Shown here: piece by piece, positions 1 through 11,389 of the stretch
Numbering within the stretch: the stretch's first letter is position 1
How the letters are laid out: each line of letters opens with the position of its first letter
Source: Magicicada septendecula
Lineage: Eukaryota; Arthropoda; Insecta; Hemiptera; Cicadidae
Direction: 5' to 3'
Assembly: GCA_034769895.1 (NCBI GenBank)
Contig: CM068367.1
Location: forward strand, 125,835,927 to 125,899,926
DNA length: 64,000 nucleotides
Made by a program: the position numbers and the translations under genes
The notes under the pieces: model-generated
Told to the model about the DNA's origin: nothing
The model's database searches: none
Seen by the model: the letters and a program-made list of their open reading frames with translations, nothing else

Positions 1-2
1 AT

Positions 3-3000
3 TTAGCCAAAAAACTTGACAATTACACTTTACGTTTGTGGAAAGAGAGTTTATCGGAGCATAAATTCCCTGATTTTAATAATTTTATAAATTTTCTAAA
101 TTCACGTAGGAAATTACTGCAAAATCTCGATAACGCGACTAGCCCAACGAGCAGGTTGAACAAAAGCGATAAGTCTCCTTATCGCAAGGCAGTTAAACAG
201 ATAAGCACTCCAAAGGGCGCATTCCACTCACATATTAGAAACAATTTATGCAGGCTGTGTAACGGTGGACATAGACTTAGCGATTGCCCACAATTTACAT
301 CGCTGTCTATCCCTGATAGAAAAAACGCGTTAATAAAAAACAAACTTTGCTTAAACTGCCTCCGTTCGGGACACGAGGGTTCAAAATGTCCCTCAAAATT
401 CTCATGTAAAAAATGTTCTAGGCGTCACCACACAACGATTCATGTCCCCAACAGGGACGTAGCTTCTGTTAACAACCAGTGTTCACTGAAATCACAGACC
501 AATAAATCGGTATTGTTATCTACCGCCGTCTGTATGACATCCAATAAAGTCGGCAAAAAATTTCCCGTTAGGATATTACTGGATTCCGGTTCTCAAGCGA
601 ACTTTTGCACAATGGATTTCGCCCGCAGGATGGGCCTCCAATTGGTTAAATCGCAATTGCCCATCACGGGTATAAACAACTCGCTTTCCCAGGCTGACTT
701 CAGTACTAATGTAAGGCTACATTCACGCTATAAACCCTTCACGTTAAACGTACATTGTGCCGTATTACCCAGTATAACTAATAATTTACCGGCGGAGTCG
801 TTCAATCTTGCTTCTTTAAATTTACCCAAGCGCATATTCTTGGCGGATCCTCACCTACATTGCTCGTCGCAAGTCGATATATTAATCGGCGCTCAATATT
901 TTCTCCAATTAATTGAACCTGTGAAATATACGCGCGGACCACACTTTCCTATAATTCAGGAAACCAAGTTAGGATTTATTTTGGCCGGTGACTTACCATT
1001 CAACGTCGATATGACTAAAACGGTTTCTTCCTTTATGGTCTGTAGGGATGATAATCAGATTTCCTCGCAGCTAAAGGAATTTTGGAAGTTGGAGGAGATC
1101 TCTAGTCGCGAAGCCCGATCTGAGGACTCGCCGTGTGAAATACATTTCGTGGAAAACACTAGCCGCAATCGCGACGGGAGATTCGTGGTAGCCCTGCCCC
1201 GCAGATCTGATAAATCTTATTTGGGAGATTCTCTCCGCGGAGCCATACGCAGATTCCAATCGTTAGAATTCAAATTCAAGCAGAACCCTACCCTTTATAA
1301 GGATTATAGTGAGTTCATGAGTGACTACTTAAGACTTGGCCACATGTCGCCGCTTAATGAATACGATCTGTCGCTTGACAGGTCAGAGATCTTTTATCTG
1401 CCCCATCACGCAGTCTTCAAAGACTCTAGCTTAACCACTAAATTGCGCGTGGTATTTGACGCATCCGCTAAAACCACCAATAATTTGTCCCTTAACGATA
1501 CTTTAATGGTCGGTCCTACGATCCAGCAGGATCTGTTTTCGATAATGGTTCGGTTCCGCACCCACCGATACGTACTTATTGCGGACATTGAAAAGATGTA
1601 TCGCCAGATCATTGTTAATCCTAAGGATTCAAACTTGCAACGCATTGTTTGGCGTGATGCACCGCATAAGGAATTGCGACATTACGCGTTAAGGACGGTT
1701 ACATATGGCACTGCTAGTGCCTCCTTCCTTGCTACGCGTTGTCTGGCTCAAATAGCATATGGAAATAAATCCGACTACCCTACAGCTGCTAAGGCCATAG
1801 CAAATGACTTTTACGTAGACGATCTCATAACGGGTTCGGATGATCCGAACGGCTTAGCTGAAATGAAATGCGAGATCGAGAAGTTGTTGAGGAGGTATGG
1901 TTTTTCGTTACATAAATGGTTCTCTAACCACCATAAGATTATGACTCTTCGCGCCCAAGTAACCCGTGACTTCAGCAAGGGTCAAAACGTGCGTACCTTG
2001 GGCATACAATGGAATGTTGAGGGGGATAACTTTTTATACACCGTTAGGGGTGATGACAATGTAACCGTTTTCAACAAGAGAAGCGTGTTGGTAATCATCG
2101 CCGGGATCTATGATCCACTAGGTTTAATCGCTCCCATCACATTTTGCTGCAAGCATTTCGTGCAGCAGTTGTGGTTGGCGGGCACTGATTGGGACGAACC
2201 CTTGTCTGGATCATTAGCCAATCAATGGTTGGAATTATACGCTCAATTAGTCTCCGACACTCATTTTGAGATTACGAGGTCGGTTAAGAGTTCGAACAGT
2301 TACCCAGTTAGTTCATTGCAGCTGCACGGATTCGCCGACGCTTCGGCTAAAGGTTGCGCGTGTTGCATTTATGTGCGGGCGGTCTATTCGAACGGCGCCA
2401 TATCATCAAACTTGTTGTGTGCTAAATCTAGGGTCGCTCCGCTGAAACAGATAACGCTTCCTAGACTTGAACTTTGTGCTTGTTTATTGTTGGCTCAATT
2501 AACGTCCAAGGTTTTAAATGCCGTCGATTACAATTTTGACGGACTATATCTTTATTCGGATTCGATGATAGCGTTGTACTGGATACATCAGCAATCTTCC
2601 CGCTGGAAGGTATTTGTGGCCAACCGTGTCGCGGAAATACAGCGTCTTGTTAGCAGCAGGGGAATTTGGCGTCATGTAGTATCAAATGACAACCCTGCCG
2701 ACGTTTTATCGCGCGGTTGCCTCCCTCGTAGTTTGCACTGTCATACTCAATGGTGGCATGGTCCCTCCTGGTTGGCTCGTGATGCGGCTTCATGGCCGGT
2801 CAGCGCGTTCGACATTAATACTCCCTGTACTTTTCCCGACATTGAAGAGGAACGTCGCAAGCAGGCTCAAACCTCACTAATTGTCGCGTCCTCAACACAT
2901 AGTTACATTGAAAATTATTCATCTCTTACGAGGCTTATTCGCGTCTTCGCATATTGCCGTCGATTTTTTCGCAATTCTAGGCTCGCGGTGGTTGATAGAG

Positions 3001-3173
3001 ACACGTCCTTTTTGTCGGCTCAAGAATTGTCTGACACGCTCTTGATTTTTGTCCGGCAATCACAGAAGTTGCATTCGACGTGGAGGTTAGGGAACTTGAG
3101 GCACACCGGTGCCTTCCACGCAGTAGTAAAATTCTTGCTCTCAACCCATTCCTGGATAAATCAGGCATTTTAA
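3..3173 (+). pseudogene. BEL/Pao Gag-protease-RT-RNase H polyprotein (frameshifted before integrase)
   Basis: Retrotransposon polyprotein: capsid, protease, reverse transcriptase and RNase H for cDNA synthesis in cytoplasmic particles. The frame is open to the window edge, and the first in-frame start-like codon (TTG at 36) is not a real start. Counting residues from 36, CCHC-type knuckles lie at about 72-84 and 105-118, with a third Cys/His cluster at 124-136. The protease motif LLDSGSQ is near 181, the RT motif IADIEKMYRQ is near nt 1580, the YVDD box is near residue 593, and RNase H motifs FADASA and YSDSM are near 765 and 841. The frame ends at 3173, but from about 3070 the conserved linker that precedes integrase continues in another frame. 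A one-base indel near 3068-3072 therefore splits the polyprotein. Assignment to BEL/Pao is firm. Confidence 0.9.
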
Positions 3174-4390
3174 GAGTGGGTGGACGCTTGCAATTCTCCC
3201 CACTTAGCTACGAGACTAAACACCAAATAATTTTGCACCCGCACTCTCATCTCACGAGATTAATAATTGAATACGAACACATCCGTTTGTTGCACGCTGG
3301 GGTGCAATCAACTCAAGCTTCGCTTAGGCGTAAGTATTGGATCATACACGATAAGTCCTATATCCGCTCAGTGATACATAAGTGTGTCACTTGTTTTCGT
3401 TTCCGGGCTAAAGGCGCGAATCAATTACTCGGTCAATTACCCTCTTCTAGGGTCACGCCGTCAAGGCCATTCTCACAGTCGGCCGTGGATTACGCCGGTC
3501 CTGTGCTTTTGCGCCATGGCGGGCAGCGCTCTAAGTCCACGACCAAGGCATATATCGCTCTATTTATATGCATGTGTACTAGGGCCATCCATTTAGAATT
3601 GGTGTCGGATCTCACTTCCAACGCCTTTATAGCGGCTTTAAAAAGGTTCATATCGCGCAGAGGTATTCCCGCGCAAATATTTTCGGATAATGGCACGAAT
3701 TTTCGTCGTGCCAACCACACGTTGCATGATTGGTACAAATTTTTAACCTCCAAGGAAGTTGAGCAATCTTCTCTGGAGTTTTGCGGTCTCCACGGCATCA
3801 AATGGTCCTTTATCCCCCCTTCAGCCCCTCATTTCGGTGGTTTGTGTGAAAGTGGTGCAAGGAGTGTTAAATTCCATTTACGTCGCGTAATTGGCGGTAC
3901 GATCTTGAATTTTGAGGAATATTCTACTCTTCTTTCTCAAATTGAGGCTTGCCTTAATTCACGCCCGTTATGCGCGGTGTCCGACGATGCTAGAGACCCT
4001 GAACCCTTAACACCTGCTCATTTTTTGGTCGGTGCTCCACTGACGGCACTTCCGGAACCCGACTATACACAAGGCAATAATACTCATTTGGGCAGATGGC
4101 TTCTGCTCCAAAAATTTACGCAGACCATCTGGAAACGGTGGTCTAGGGATTATCTGCACCAGCTGCAGCAGCGCAATAAATGGCGCACCCCATTAAAGAA
4201 TTTGAACGTCGGACAACTTGTCCTCATTTTGGATGACAATTCCCCCCCTCTAGAATGGAAGCGTGGGGTAATTACCAATGTTTTTCCGGGTCAAGATTCC
4301 TTAGTACGCGTCGCAGAAGTTCGCACCGCGCTAGGTATCTTACGCCGCCCCATCCACAAATTATGCCCCCTTCCGGTGGCAACAAACTAA
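3073..4390 (+). pseudogene. BEL/Pao integrase region of the same polyprotein
   Basis: Integrase half of pol, which would insert the cDNA into host DNA. Counting from the GTG at 3080, NPFLDKSGILRVGGRL at about 22-37 is the hallmark BEL/Pao linker. An HHCC zinc-binding region follows (H67, H72, C102, C105), then the catalytic core with D137 (SAVDYAG), D203 (FSDNGTNF) and E257 (GGLCESGA), and a C-terminal region rich in basic and aromatic residues ending at TAA 4388-4390. GTG 3080 is not a biological start. The domain belongs to the polyprotein upstream and is out of frame with it by one base. All catalytic residues are present, so the indel is the only visible lesion. Confidence 0.9.
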
Positions 4391-5151
4391 TCGTATGCGT
4401 GCCATACGAGACATACGAGGTGTGTGTGTGTGTGAGTGTGTGCGTGTCACATTACATGGACCACGCCCGGGACATTCCCCGGGGCGAGCATACAAGTCAA
4501 TTGTATCATAAGCATTGTAATATTGTTTACGTGCCGCTAGCTATTACAGCAATAGTGACTGTGTTTCATATGTACTATCAATCATTATGGATGTTGTGTA
4601 TTATCAATATGTTTGAGTGATTCAAATTCTGAGAACCACAAGTGTTATTTATAGTGTCAATTATTCTATATGTGTATTGTATTTTTCAATGTCATGTACC
4701 ATTGAACTTTGATATGATTATGATAACATTATGTTTCTATTATTTCTATTACTATACATGAAGCAGTGATCAAGATGGTTTCTCTTATATAATTTAAGAT
4801 TATTATTTACGTTTGTCAAGGTTTAAATACATGTATTTTTTATCCACATGTTATGCTTCAAGAGAGATCATGTTCAGTTATGTAAAGGTTCGTTTTTATC
4901 ATGATTTTTTATTTGTTGTACCTTTTCTAGCACAGAAATTGTTTTGTTTTGACTTAAGCTTTGTGCTAGATTAATGAATTTTGTTTTCTACAAATTTTAT
5001 GTATAAGTCTTTAAGTATATTATGTTTATTATGTCATTGCTCTCTGGCCAGTGCGCCAATTATTGTATCGCTTACGACATGTAAGTCTAATTATTATATT
5101 GTTCAATTTAACCTTTAATGTACAAAATCGGCCCGATTTTGGCGGGCAGTA
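4391..5151 (+). other. Untranslated region between BEL/Pao pol and 3' LTR
   Basis: AT-rich, with a short imperfect GT repeat at about 4420-4447. No envelope-like frame with a signal peptide or membrane segment was seen. The GGCGGGCAG stretch immediately before 5152 is a reasonable candidate for the purine-rich plus-strand primer. Confidence 0.6.
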
Positions 5152-5280
5152 TGTTTAAACTTTGTACTGGTTTATCAGCTGTAAGCAGTCTACTACCATT
5201 ACACGGCACGCACGGATGACGTCACGCGTTTATCAAACGTTGCAGCCGGCCAGCACCGCCGACTGCAAGCCTTAGTTCAG

Positions 5281-5287
5281 TTTATAA
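5281..5287 (+). promoter_or_regulatory. TATA-like box in BEL/Pao LTR
   Basis: TTTATAA lies in the middle of the LTR, about 210 bases before its AATAAA signal, as expected at the U3/R boundary of an LTR promoter. Confidence 0.4.
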
Positions 5288-5494
5288 CACGACTCCGAGC
5301 GCAACTCTCGTAAAACACTTCTCTTACAGCCGCGGCTTCTGGCTATTTTTTAGCATGCATTTATAATATTTCATTTCATTCAACTACCTGCGTCCATCTA
5401 CAATGGACCACGATTTTGTTCGAAATTAATTTCGGGCGTTATTGCCTCAAATGCATCCGCACGTGCCGATCGTAATTAACAATCAGATTTTTTC

Positions 5495-5500
5495 AATAAA
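5495..5500 (+). terminator. Polyadenylation signal in BEL/Pao LTR
   Basis: AATAAA lies 113 bases before the LTR end and downstream of the TATA-like box, consistent with RNA 3' end formation in R/U5. Confidence 0.45.
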
Positions 5501-5613
5501 CGAATGTTCAACATCTTTAATACAGTCCACTTCTTTCTAACAAACAATCCAGCCTTCCTCATTAGCGTCTTTGGAATAACTCACGATTATTCAAGAGCTT
5601 CCAAACCGCAACA

Positions 5614-5847
5614 ATGGTACAGAGACGATTTTGGGAGGTTGTGTCTACGTACAATGTAACGTATAACCAAACAAGTACATTAAAATCCTTTTTTCAATTT
5701 CAAGAGGAGTGTCAGTTTTCTATGTTTTTTCAATAAATACAAATGAGAGGAGGAAGAGAGAGAGAGACCAAAAAAATTGTATGCTTATCTAATATTTCCA
5801 CAACTATGTACATACAGCAAAAATGGAATTTCTACAAAGTTTACATT
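5614..5847 (+). repeat. Repeat arm, inverted relative to 10072-10304
   Basis: From GGTACAGAGACG through the short GA-rich tract to ATTTCTACAAAGTTTAC, this segment reads as a close reverse complement of 10072-10304. The same GGTACAGAGACG block also occurs at 10800 (direct) and near 23580-23610 (inverted). The BEL/Pao element sits directly at its outer edge. Confidence 0.8.
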
Positions 5848-6239
5848 AAATGAAAATGATGAAAGTACTGTTAGCGTTTAACAAATATTGACAATTTTGC
5901 CCAATACAGAAATGAAGGAAATTGACAGACAAATTGTCTATGAGTTCCCTAGAAATGTTTGAAAAGTGATAAACTTTTATTCTATCATTTACTTGTTACA
6001 TTATGTAACAGACCAACATTTCTTTATTAATTATTTACGATTTTTAATATACATAGTATTTGAATTAACTTGTTTCCATTTATTTTCCATATAGACGAAG
6101 ACAGGGTACTGGTAATTGTAAACATGCAGTTAGGATTATAAACACAACATGAAATAGTACAATGACAACTAGTTTACAGTTGTCACTATTTTTGTTTCAA
6201 TATTTCAAAGGATAAAGAAAACACCAGTAAAATAAGATT
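5848..6239. other. AT-rich sequence, nothing recognised
   Basis: No coding signal, splice pattern or RNA gene was seen between the inverted arm and the next duplicated block. Confidence 0.5.
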
Positions 6240-7590
6240 AGTTATGAGAAAACATGATTACAAATCATAACATTTCCAAACAAGAAATCTTGAATTCTCT
6301 CCCTATTTGTTTGATAGAAACTGGAGTTTCTACTGCAGGTTTTCAAGTCCACTAACTACTTAATTTAATATACATAATTGTTCCTGATCTTGTTGGGTAA
6401 CATTATATTAATACATCTGCTTCCTACTCATATGTGCAAGCAATGTTTTTAATGTATGGTCCTCAACATCTTTAAAATTTAGACAAACTCTAATGAGCAA
6501 TTAGACCTAACCTGAATTACTACATCTAAGAATATCTTATTAGGCCATTTAGCTGATTTATACATTTAATGCATCTTAATTAGTACACTAACAACACTGC
6601 TCTGTCTTACAGTAACACAATACATTACACTAACTCTAAAGAATTTCTTGTTTTCAGTTTAAAAAAAGTTTAAATTGTGTATTCTTTTCTTTTCCATTCA
6701 CTTTTTGTGAAACAACCTACTTACATACTTAATATATGTACGCTTACTATATTGAAATCCAGTGTTCACTATCCAATAGTTAAAAATTTTGTGGAATTGT
6801 GAAATTAGTAACACTATGTACTAATGTGTGATTATCAGTTGAATTTCTGAATTCCTTTGATTCATTAATAAATTTTACTAATTTGTTTCTTTATGTCTAT
6901 TGAATGATTTCTTATTAGTTTTTAATCTTTGCGTTTTCATTATTCATTTGTAAATTTTTGGATTTTGTTGTCCATGACATGTCCATTAAAACACACAGAG
7001 GACTGATCCTCTTTTGCAAGATCACAAGTATATTTCAAGACCATTTGCAGGTCAGGTATTGTTCTGTCTGTTCACTTTCTGAAAGTGGTTGAGAAGCAAG
7101 GGGGAAGATGTCTCCATTAAAACACACACTAGCACGCACACAATTCCTTTTTTTCTTTATTTAATTTGAATTTTATATTAGAACAAATGTTTTCAGTTTA
7201 CAAGTTTTTTTTTAATTTCTTGGATTAATTTTTTTTAATTTTATGCAATGTGGACACATACAGAGGAGTGTCAGTTTTTTATGTTTTTTCAATAAATAAA
7301 AATGAGAGGGGGGAGAGAGAGAAACCAAAAATGACACGTACAGAAATTTCATCAGAACTTTTCCTGATAGTAAAAAAAAATAACTAAATAATGAATGGCA
7401 AAGAACATTAATAAAATTAATGGAAATTATAGTTATAATTTCTTGTCTAATGAACAGGTACTAGTAATGGCTTCATATACTTCACATGTTAAATTATAAA
7501 TCTATTACAAACATATTTGGTATACTCAGCTTGAAACAAACGTTCAGACCAACAAAAATGGTTTACATTTTGCCATGTTGCATTATTACA
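6240..7590 (+). repeat. Duplicated block, copy 1 (copy 2 at 11390-14823)
   Basis: Long collinear similarity with 11390-14823: for example the block around CTGGAGTTTCTACTGCAGG (6322 and 11490), the block around CCTACTCATATGTGCAA (6420 and 11600), the block around GTGTGATTATCAGTTG (6825 and 14157), and the GGACACATACAGAGGAG block (7250 and 14416). Copy 1 lacks the 1.97-kb transposon found in copy 2 and so preserves the empty site near 6830. No protein frame is conserved. The two copies belong to a dispersed repeat of unknown class. Confidence 0.75.
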
Positions 7591-8671
7591 TCTTTACATA
7601 CAGTACATGCTGGATAAACTGTGGTATAGAAAATATTGATATATGATATTAATATTTGTAAGATTTTTTGAGCAACATGAAGTTATAATTATACTATATT
7701 ATGATTTTATTATTCTTTCATTAACACCTCCAGTGCATGTCACAATTAATTTCAGTTACTTATCTGTGATTATGAATGCTTCTAAAGTTCTGTTTCTTTG
7801 TGTTCTTACAATTACTTCTATCTTCTCTTCTTCTTCTCCTCCTCAGTCTAGAGATTGGTGGGTTTGCAATTTCTTCCTGGGCCTCCCCCTCCCAATACAC
7901 TTCTTAAAATTACTCCTATATGTTAATACAACTAATGTTGTCAAGATTCTGCTTGGTCACTAAATCTAATGTTTTTTATCTCTCATTGCACAGTGACATA
8001 CTTGTTTTTCTGAAAATGCATGTTTTTAAAGACATGTGATGGCATTTATTTTGTTTGATACCGTAATACAAACATATTTGCCATTGTAACATCTTGTCTT
8101 GTTAACTCTCAATTATCATGATGTCTTTTGCCCTCAGTAGCTAATATGTAAATTACGATGATTTACAATTATAGTTATGTAAATATAACCATAATGTTAT
8201 TTTTAACTGATGTTACAGGTCAGTACATTAACATATGCAATCACAGTTTTTCTTAGTTAATGGTGCAGTGGCTATAAACTCTCCAAATATTTATAATTGT
8301 GCAATAAAATACAAATTCTGATATTTATTGGATAGATGTGTGTGTGTTCCTAATGTATCTCCATTTACTTAAAAAATGTATATTGCATGTTTTAGTAATG
8401 GTCACTTATGATATTTATGTATTCATGATATAAGGTGTTTTCATGAATACACCATTTTGTACCAGCTGCTCAGTCAAGGGTCTCAGACCTTAGTCTGCTA
8501 AGTGACATCAAGCTTGCTCACTGTAATATTACCTATAGTCACTTTGATGATGCTATGTTTGTGCTAAGTTGCCTTTTTAAAATAGACTTAAATTAGAGAA
8601 AACGTAATCGTGAAGTTTTCTGTGAAACTTTGGAAATTTTTCCTATGAAACTTTGAATTGTTTTGGTGTGA
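7591..8671. other. AT-rich intergenic sequence
   Basis: Only short, low-complexity frames. A segment at about 7828-7895 (CTAGAGATTGGTGGGTTTG) resembles one at 50815-50840 and is probably the decayed end of a common retrotransposon. Nothing else was recognised. Confidence 0.45.
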
Positions 8672-9178
8672 ACAGCTCGGGAAGGAATTTTATCGACAAA
8701 CTACTTCTTTGTTGCTGATAACGAAGTACACATATAAAAAATTATCCCCTCTCCTCCACCTATCATTTTCATTTATAGAAAAATATCCCCTCCCCCTTCA
8801 ACTTCCCCCTACCCCTTTTCATTTATAGATATTTCATCTACGTTTCTACAGTGGATTATTGTCATCTTCCTTTCAGGATACTTTATTTATCAAAATTAAG
8901 TACTTTACTCTTGTTAAAACATAAAACGTTGCAGGTAAACTACCCCTTCTCCTTAACCGTTCTTCACCAAAAACCACAGACCTTAAGTCCTCTACAATAT
9001 GCAAAAAATTATTTGAATTTGCGGCAGTTATCATTCGCCATAGACAAAATTCTACACACAGACATCTTTCCAAAAATGACTTTTCTTTAAGTTTTGAGGG
9101 TAGTACAATCAGAATCAGCCCTTTTCTGGAACAAGATTTTTTTTCGCTATCCATTTCCTTATGGAACATGGAAGTAAA
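8672..9178 (+). mobile_element. Helentron/pearl-like repeat, 5'-truncated copy
   Basis: Shares with 22290-22710 and with the large insert at 33361-36228 the motif GGGAAGGAATTTTA, the segment ACTACTTCTTTGTTGCTGAT, one unit of the about 160-bp core repeat (TTGCAGGTAAACTACCCC) and the terminal hairpin, which ends in GGAAGTAAAA here exactly as at 36228. This fixes the 3' end of the family. The 5' portion present in the other copies is missing. Confidence 0.65.
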
Positions 9179-9235
9179 ACAATATCCTTCTTTTTATAAT
9201 ATGTATTGCACATGTTTTCTAACATGGGACACTAA

Positions 9236-10075
9236 TTATTAGATAAAATGTTTACCTTCATTTAAGCCAGCTTCCACTCACTGTGTACTTTCTCAGAGGC
9301 TATAACATGTTCTTTTTAACGTTGCCGAACATAAATTGATGTTAAATTAAAAATAAAGTAAAGGCTTAGCACCTGAAGTTTGCAACGTGCAAGTTGAAGA
9401 ATCTATTTAATTATTGCACTTAACTTGATATAAGTACTGATTACATTTCAGGATTATTATTTTCAGAAATAATGTATGTAAACCAGTTTTCCCCATAAAA
9501 AAAGTTAATTAAAATTCTTTAATGCATAGCATTCCAGGCATTTATGGTAGTAGATTTGTATTACTAAATTTGAATTTACACAAATAATTTACTAGAATAT
9601 GTGACATGATGAACTTTTCATCATGTGTTCAACTTTGTGTTGGGAGTCAAGCATTTTAATAATTTTTATTTTTATAGCAAAATCTGATCATCATAAAAAA
9701 GGAATAAGGCACTTTGTAATAGCAATTAACTGATTAGTTCCTGCTGTATTACTGACTCATATTACAAGACCAATTTTTGTTTAATTGAAAAGATATATTT
9801 TAACTGTTTCTTTTGGTGCAATCTGTAAATTCCATGACACACATCCATAAAGGTTTGAAAATATGCTTATTGCAGTTTGATAAGAATAAATTCTCAAAAA
9901 AGTAATACAAATTTGGGACCCCAAATTTGTTATGTCTGATCACACCAGCTTCTATTTGAAATGAGCCTTTTATCCAGATTTATCACATAGTATTGTGCCA
10001 AGATATTTCCCTACATTTGTATACTGTAATACAGTAGTGGTAGAATATTATCATTCCACTAATATTACCCTAACG
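9236..10075 (+). repeat. Dispersed repeat, copies at 20950-21690 and 22740-23045
   Basis: The part from 9380 on matches 20950-21690, including GAACTTTTCATCATGTG and the region around AGATATATTTTA. The part 9236-9545 matches 22738-23045, including GGCTTAGCACCT and CATAAATTGATG. No open frame is conserved, and the class is unknown. Confidence 0.7.
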
Positions 10076-10304
10076 TAAACTTTGTAGAAATTCCATTTTT
10101 GCTATGTGTACATAGTTCTGGAAAAATTAGATAGGCATAAAATTCGTTTGGTCTCTCTCTCTCTCCCTCCTCTCATTTGTATTTATTGAAAAAACATAAA
10201 AAACTGACGCTCCTCTTGAAATTGAAAAAAGGATTTTAATGTACTTGTTTGGTTATACGTTACATTGTACGTAGACACAACCTCCCAAAATCGTCTCTGT
10301 ACCG
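10072..10304 (-). repeat. Inverted partner of 5614-5847
   Basis: Reverse complement of the arm next to the BEL/Pao LTR, ending in CGTCTCTGTACC. Together the two arms enclose about 4.2 kb in a stem-loop layout. Confidence 0.8.
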
Positions 10305-10830
10305 TAATTATGTGAGATAAATGGAAACTAATTTCTATACTTCCAATAAATACACCCTTTTAATGTACACTAACAAAGTAAATTATCTTTAAGTTACATT
10401 GTCGTACATAACCTCCATAACGTGGCATTTGTTACTTGTGAATAAAACAGATGTAGTACATATCAGGACACCGAAATACAGTACAAACATGGAGCCGGAA
10501 GTTTGATTTGGCAGAAAGGAAAAGCAGCAAGATCCAATAAAATTAACTATTTCATTCAATGAAATTTTAGGGTCTTGGGGAATAGTCAGCGGCAAAATGT
10601 AACTTCCGTCGCCGCGCGTGTACTATATTTCGGGGTCCGATGTGTACATCCAATTGTTTTCTTCACAAGTAACTAATGCCAGCTTATAGAGGTTATGTAC
10701 GACAATGTAACTTAAATAAAATTTACTTTGTTAGTGTACATTAAAACGGTGTATTTATTGGAAGTACAGAAATTAGTTTACATTTATCGCACATAATTAC
10801 GGTACAGAGACGATTTTGGGAGGTTGTGGC
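10276..10830. mobile_element. Foldback (long-TIR) element
   Basis: The left arm (about 10276-10515) and right arm (about 10590-10830) are reverse complements over roughly 230 bases. The outer ends are CACAACCTCCC / GGGAGGTTGTG, the inner parts include CCAATAAATACACC / GGTGTATTTATTGG, and the arms end near CGGAAGTT / AACTTCCG. The loop is only about 80 bases, too short for a transposase. A second, partial copy lies inverted at 23376-23850. This architecture is typical of foldback or MITE-like non-autonomous DNA elements; the parent family is unknown. Confidence 0.7.
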
Positions 10831-11389
10831 TACGTTTAACAATATAACTTAACCTTTTAGATTTTTAAAATTAATTAGACTTAACAGACATTTCCTTAGT
10901 TAGTGTACATTCAAAGGCTGTATATAACATTAAAGGCTGTATTTATTCAAAGTACCGGAATTAAAACGTACTTCCAATTTAGAACCTAGTACAATCTAAT
11001 GTATAACCAAATAAGTACATTAAAATCCTTTTTTCAACATAATGCAATAAAAAGCAAAGTGCAGTTTCTGTTAACATGCAAATGATTAAGTGTTAATAAT
11101 GGGTTACAGTGGAATTTAATGTTACTACGGTCTGAATTAATGCAAATGTAATTGGGGGAATCTCGTAAACATATTAAAGAATGCTTGTATATTACACACA
11201 AAATTATTACAGTACGGACCTTTGTTAATGAATAGAAACAAATTTGACTCTATACCAAGTAGTGTACTATAGTATACTATAGACTCTATAGTATGTACCA
11301 ATAAAATTCACCCTTTTTCAAATACCAATATCTGTTGTTTTTTTCATACCCTTAAAAAAAGGTCATTAACAACATACATTATGAGAAAA
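10831..11389. repeat. Repeat flank shared with 23450-23580
   Basis: The segment around CATTCAAAGGCTGTATATAAC is found reversed near 23470-23560. The remainder is AT-rich with a short TACTATAG doublet at about 11270. No genes seen. Confidence 0.5.

Larger units (their letters stand above)
1..5613 (+). mobile_element. BEL/Pao LTR retrotransposon, 3' part (5' end outside window)
   Basis: The order zinc knuckles, aspartic protease, reverse transcriptase, RNase H, integrase, then a terminal repeat is that of the BEL/Pao class. The gag frame is open to the first base of the window, so the 5' LTR and the start of gag lie upstream. The 3' LTR ends at 5613, where sequence shared with 10072-10304 (inverted) begins abruptly at a GGTAC motif. 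This shows that the element inserted into one arm of a pre-existing repeat. No envelope gene is visible in the 760 bases between integrase and LTR. The long open frames and single frameshift suggest a fairly recent insertion. Confidence 0.93.
5152..5613 (+). repeat. 3' LTR of the BEL/Pao element
   Basis: About 462 bases starting TGTT and ending AACA, the short inverted ends expected of an LTR. It directly follows a purine-rich tract and stops where repeat sequence known from other places in the window resumes. It is GC-richer than its surroundings in the middle, with a TATA-like box and a polyadenylation signal in the expected order. The 5' partner is not in the window, so the left boundary is inferred from the termini alone. 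Confidence 0.65.

Noticed and set aside
4255..4620. Possible envelope or accessory frame after integrase
   Set aside because: It overlaps the integrase end in another frame and then runs through a GT repeat, with no signal peptide or membrane pattern.
7643..7963. 106-codon frame
   Set aside because: AT-rich chance frame lacking start context, domain or splice support, partly within a decayed repeat.
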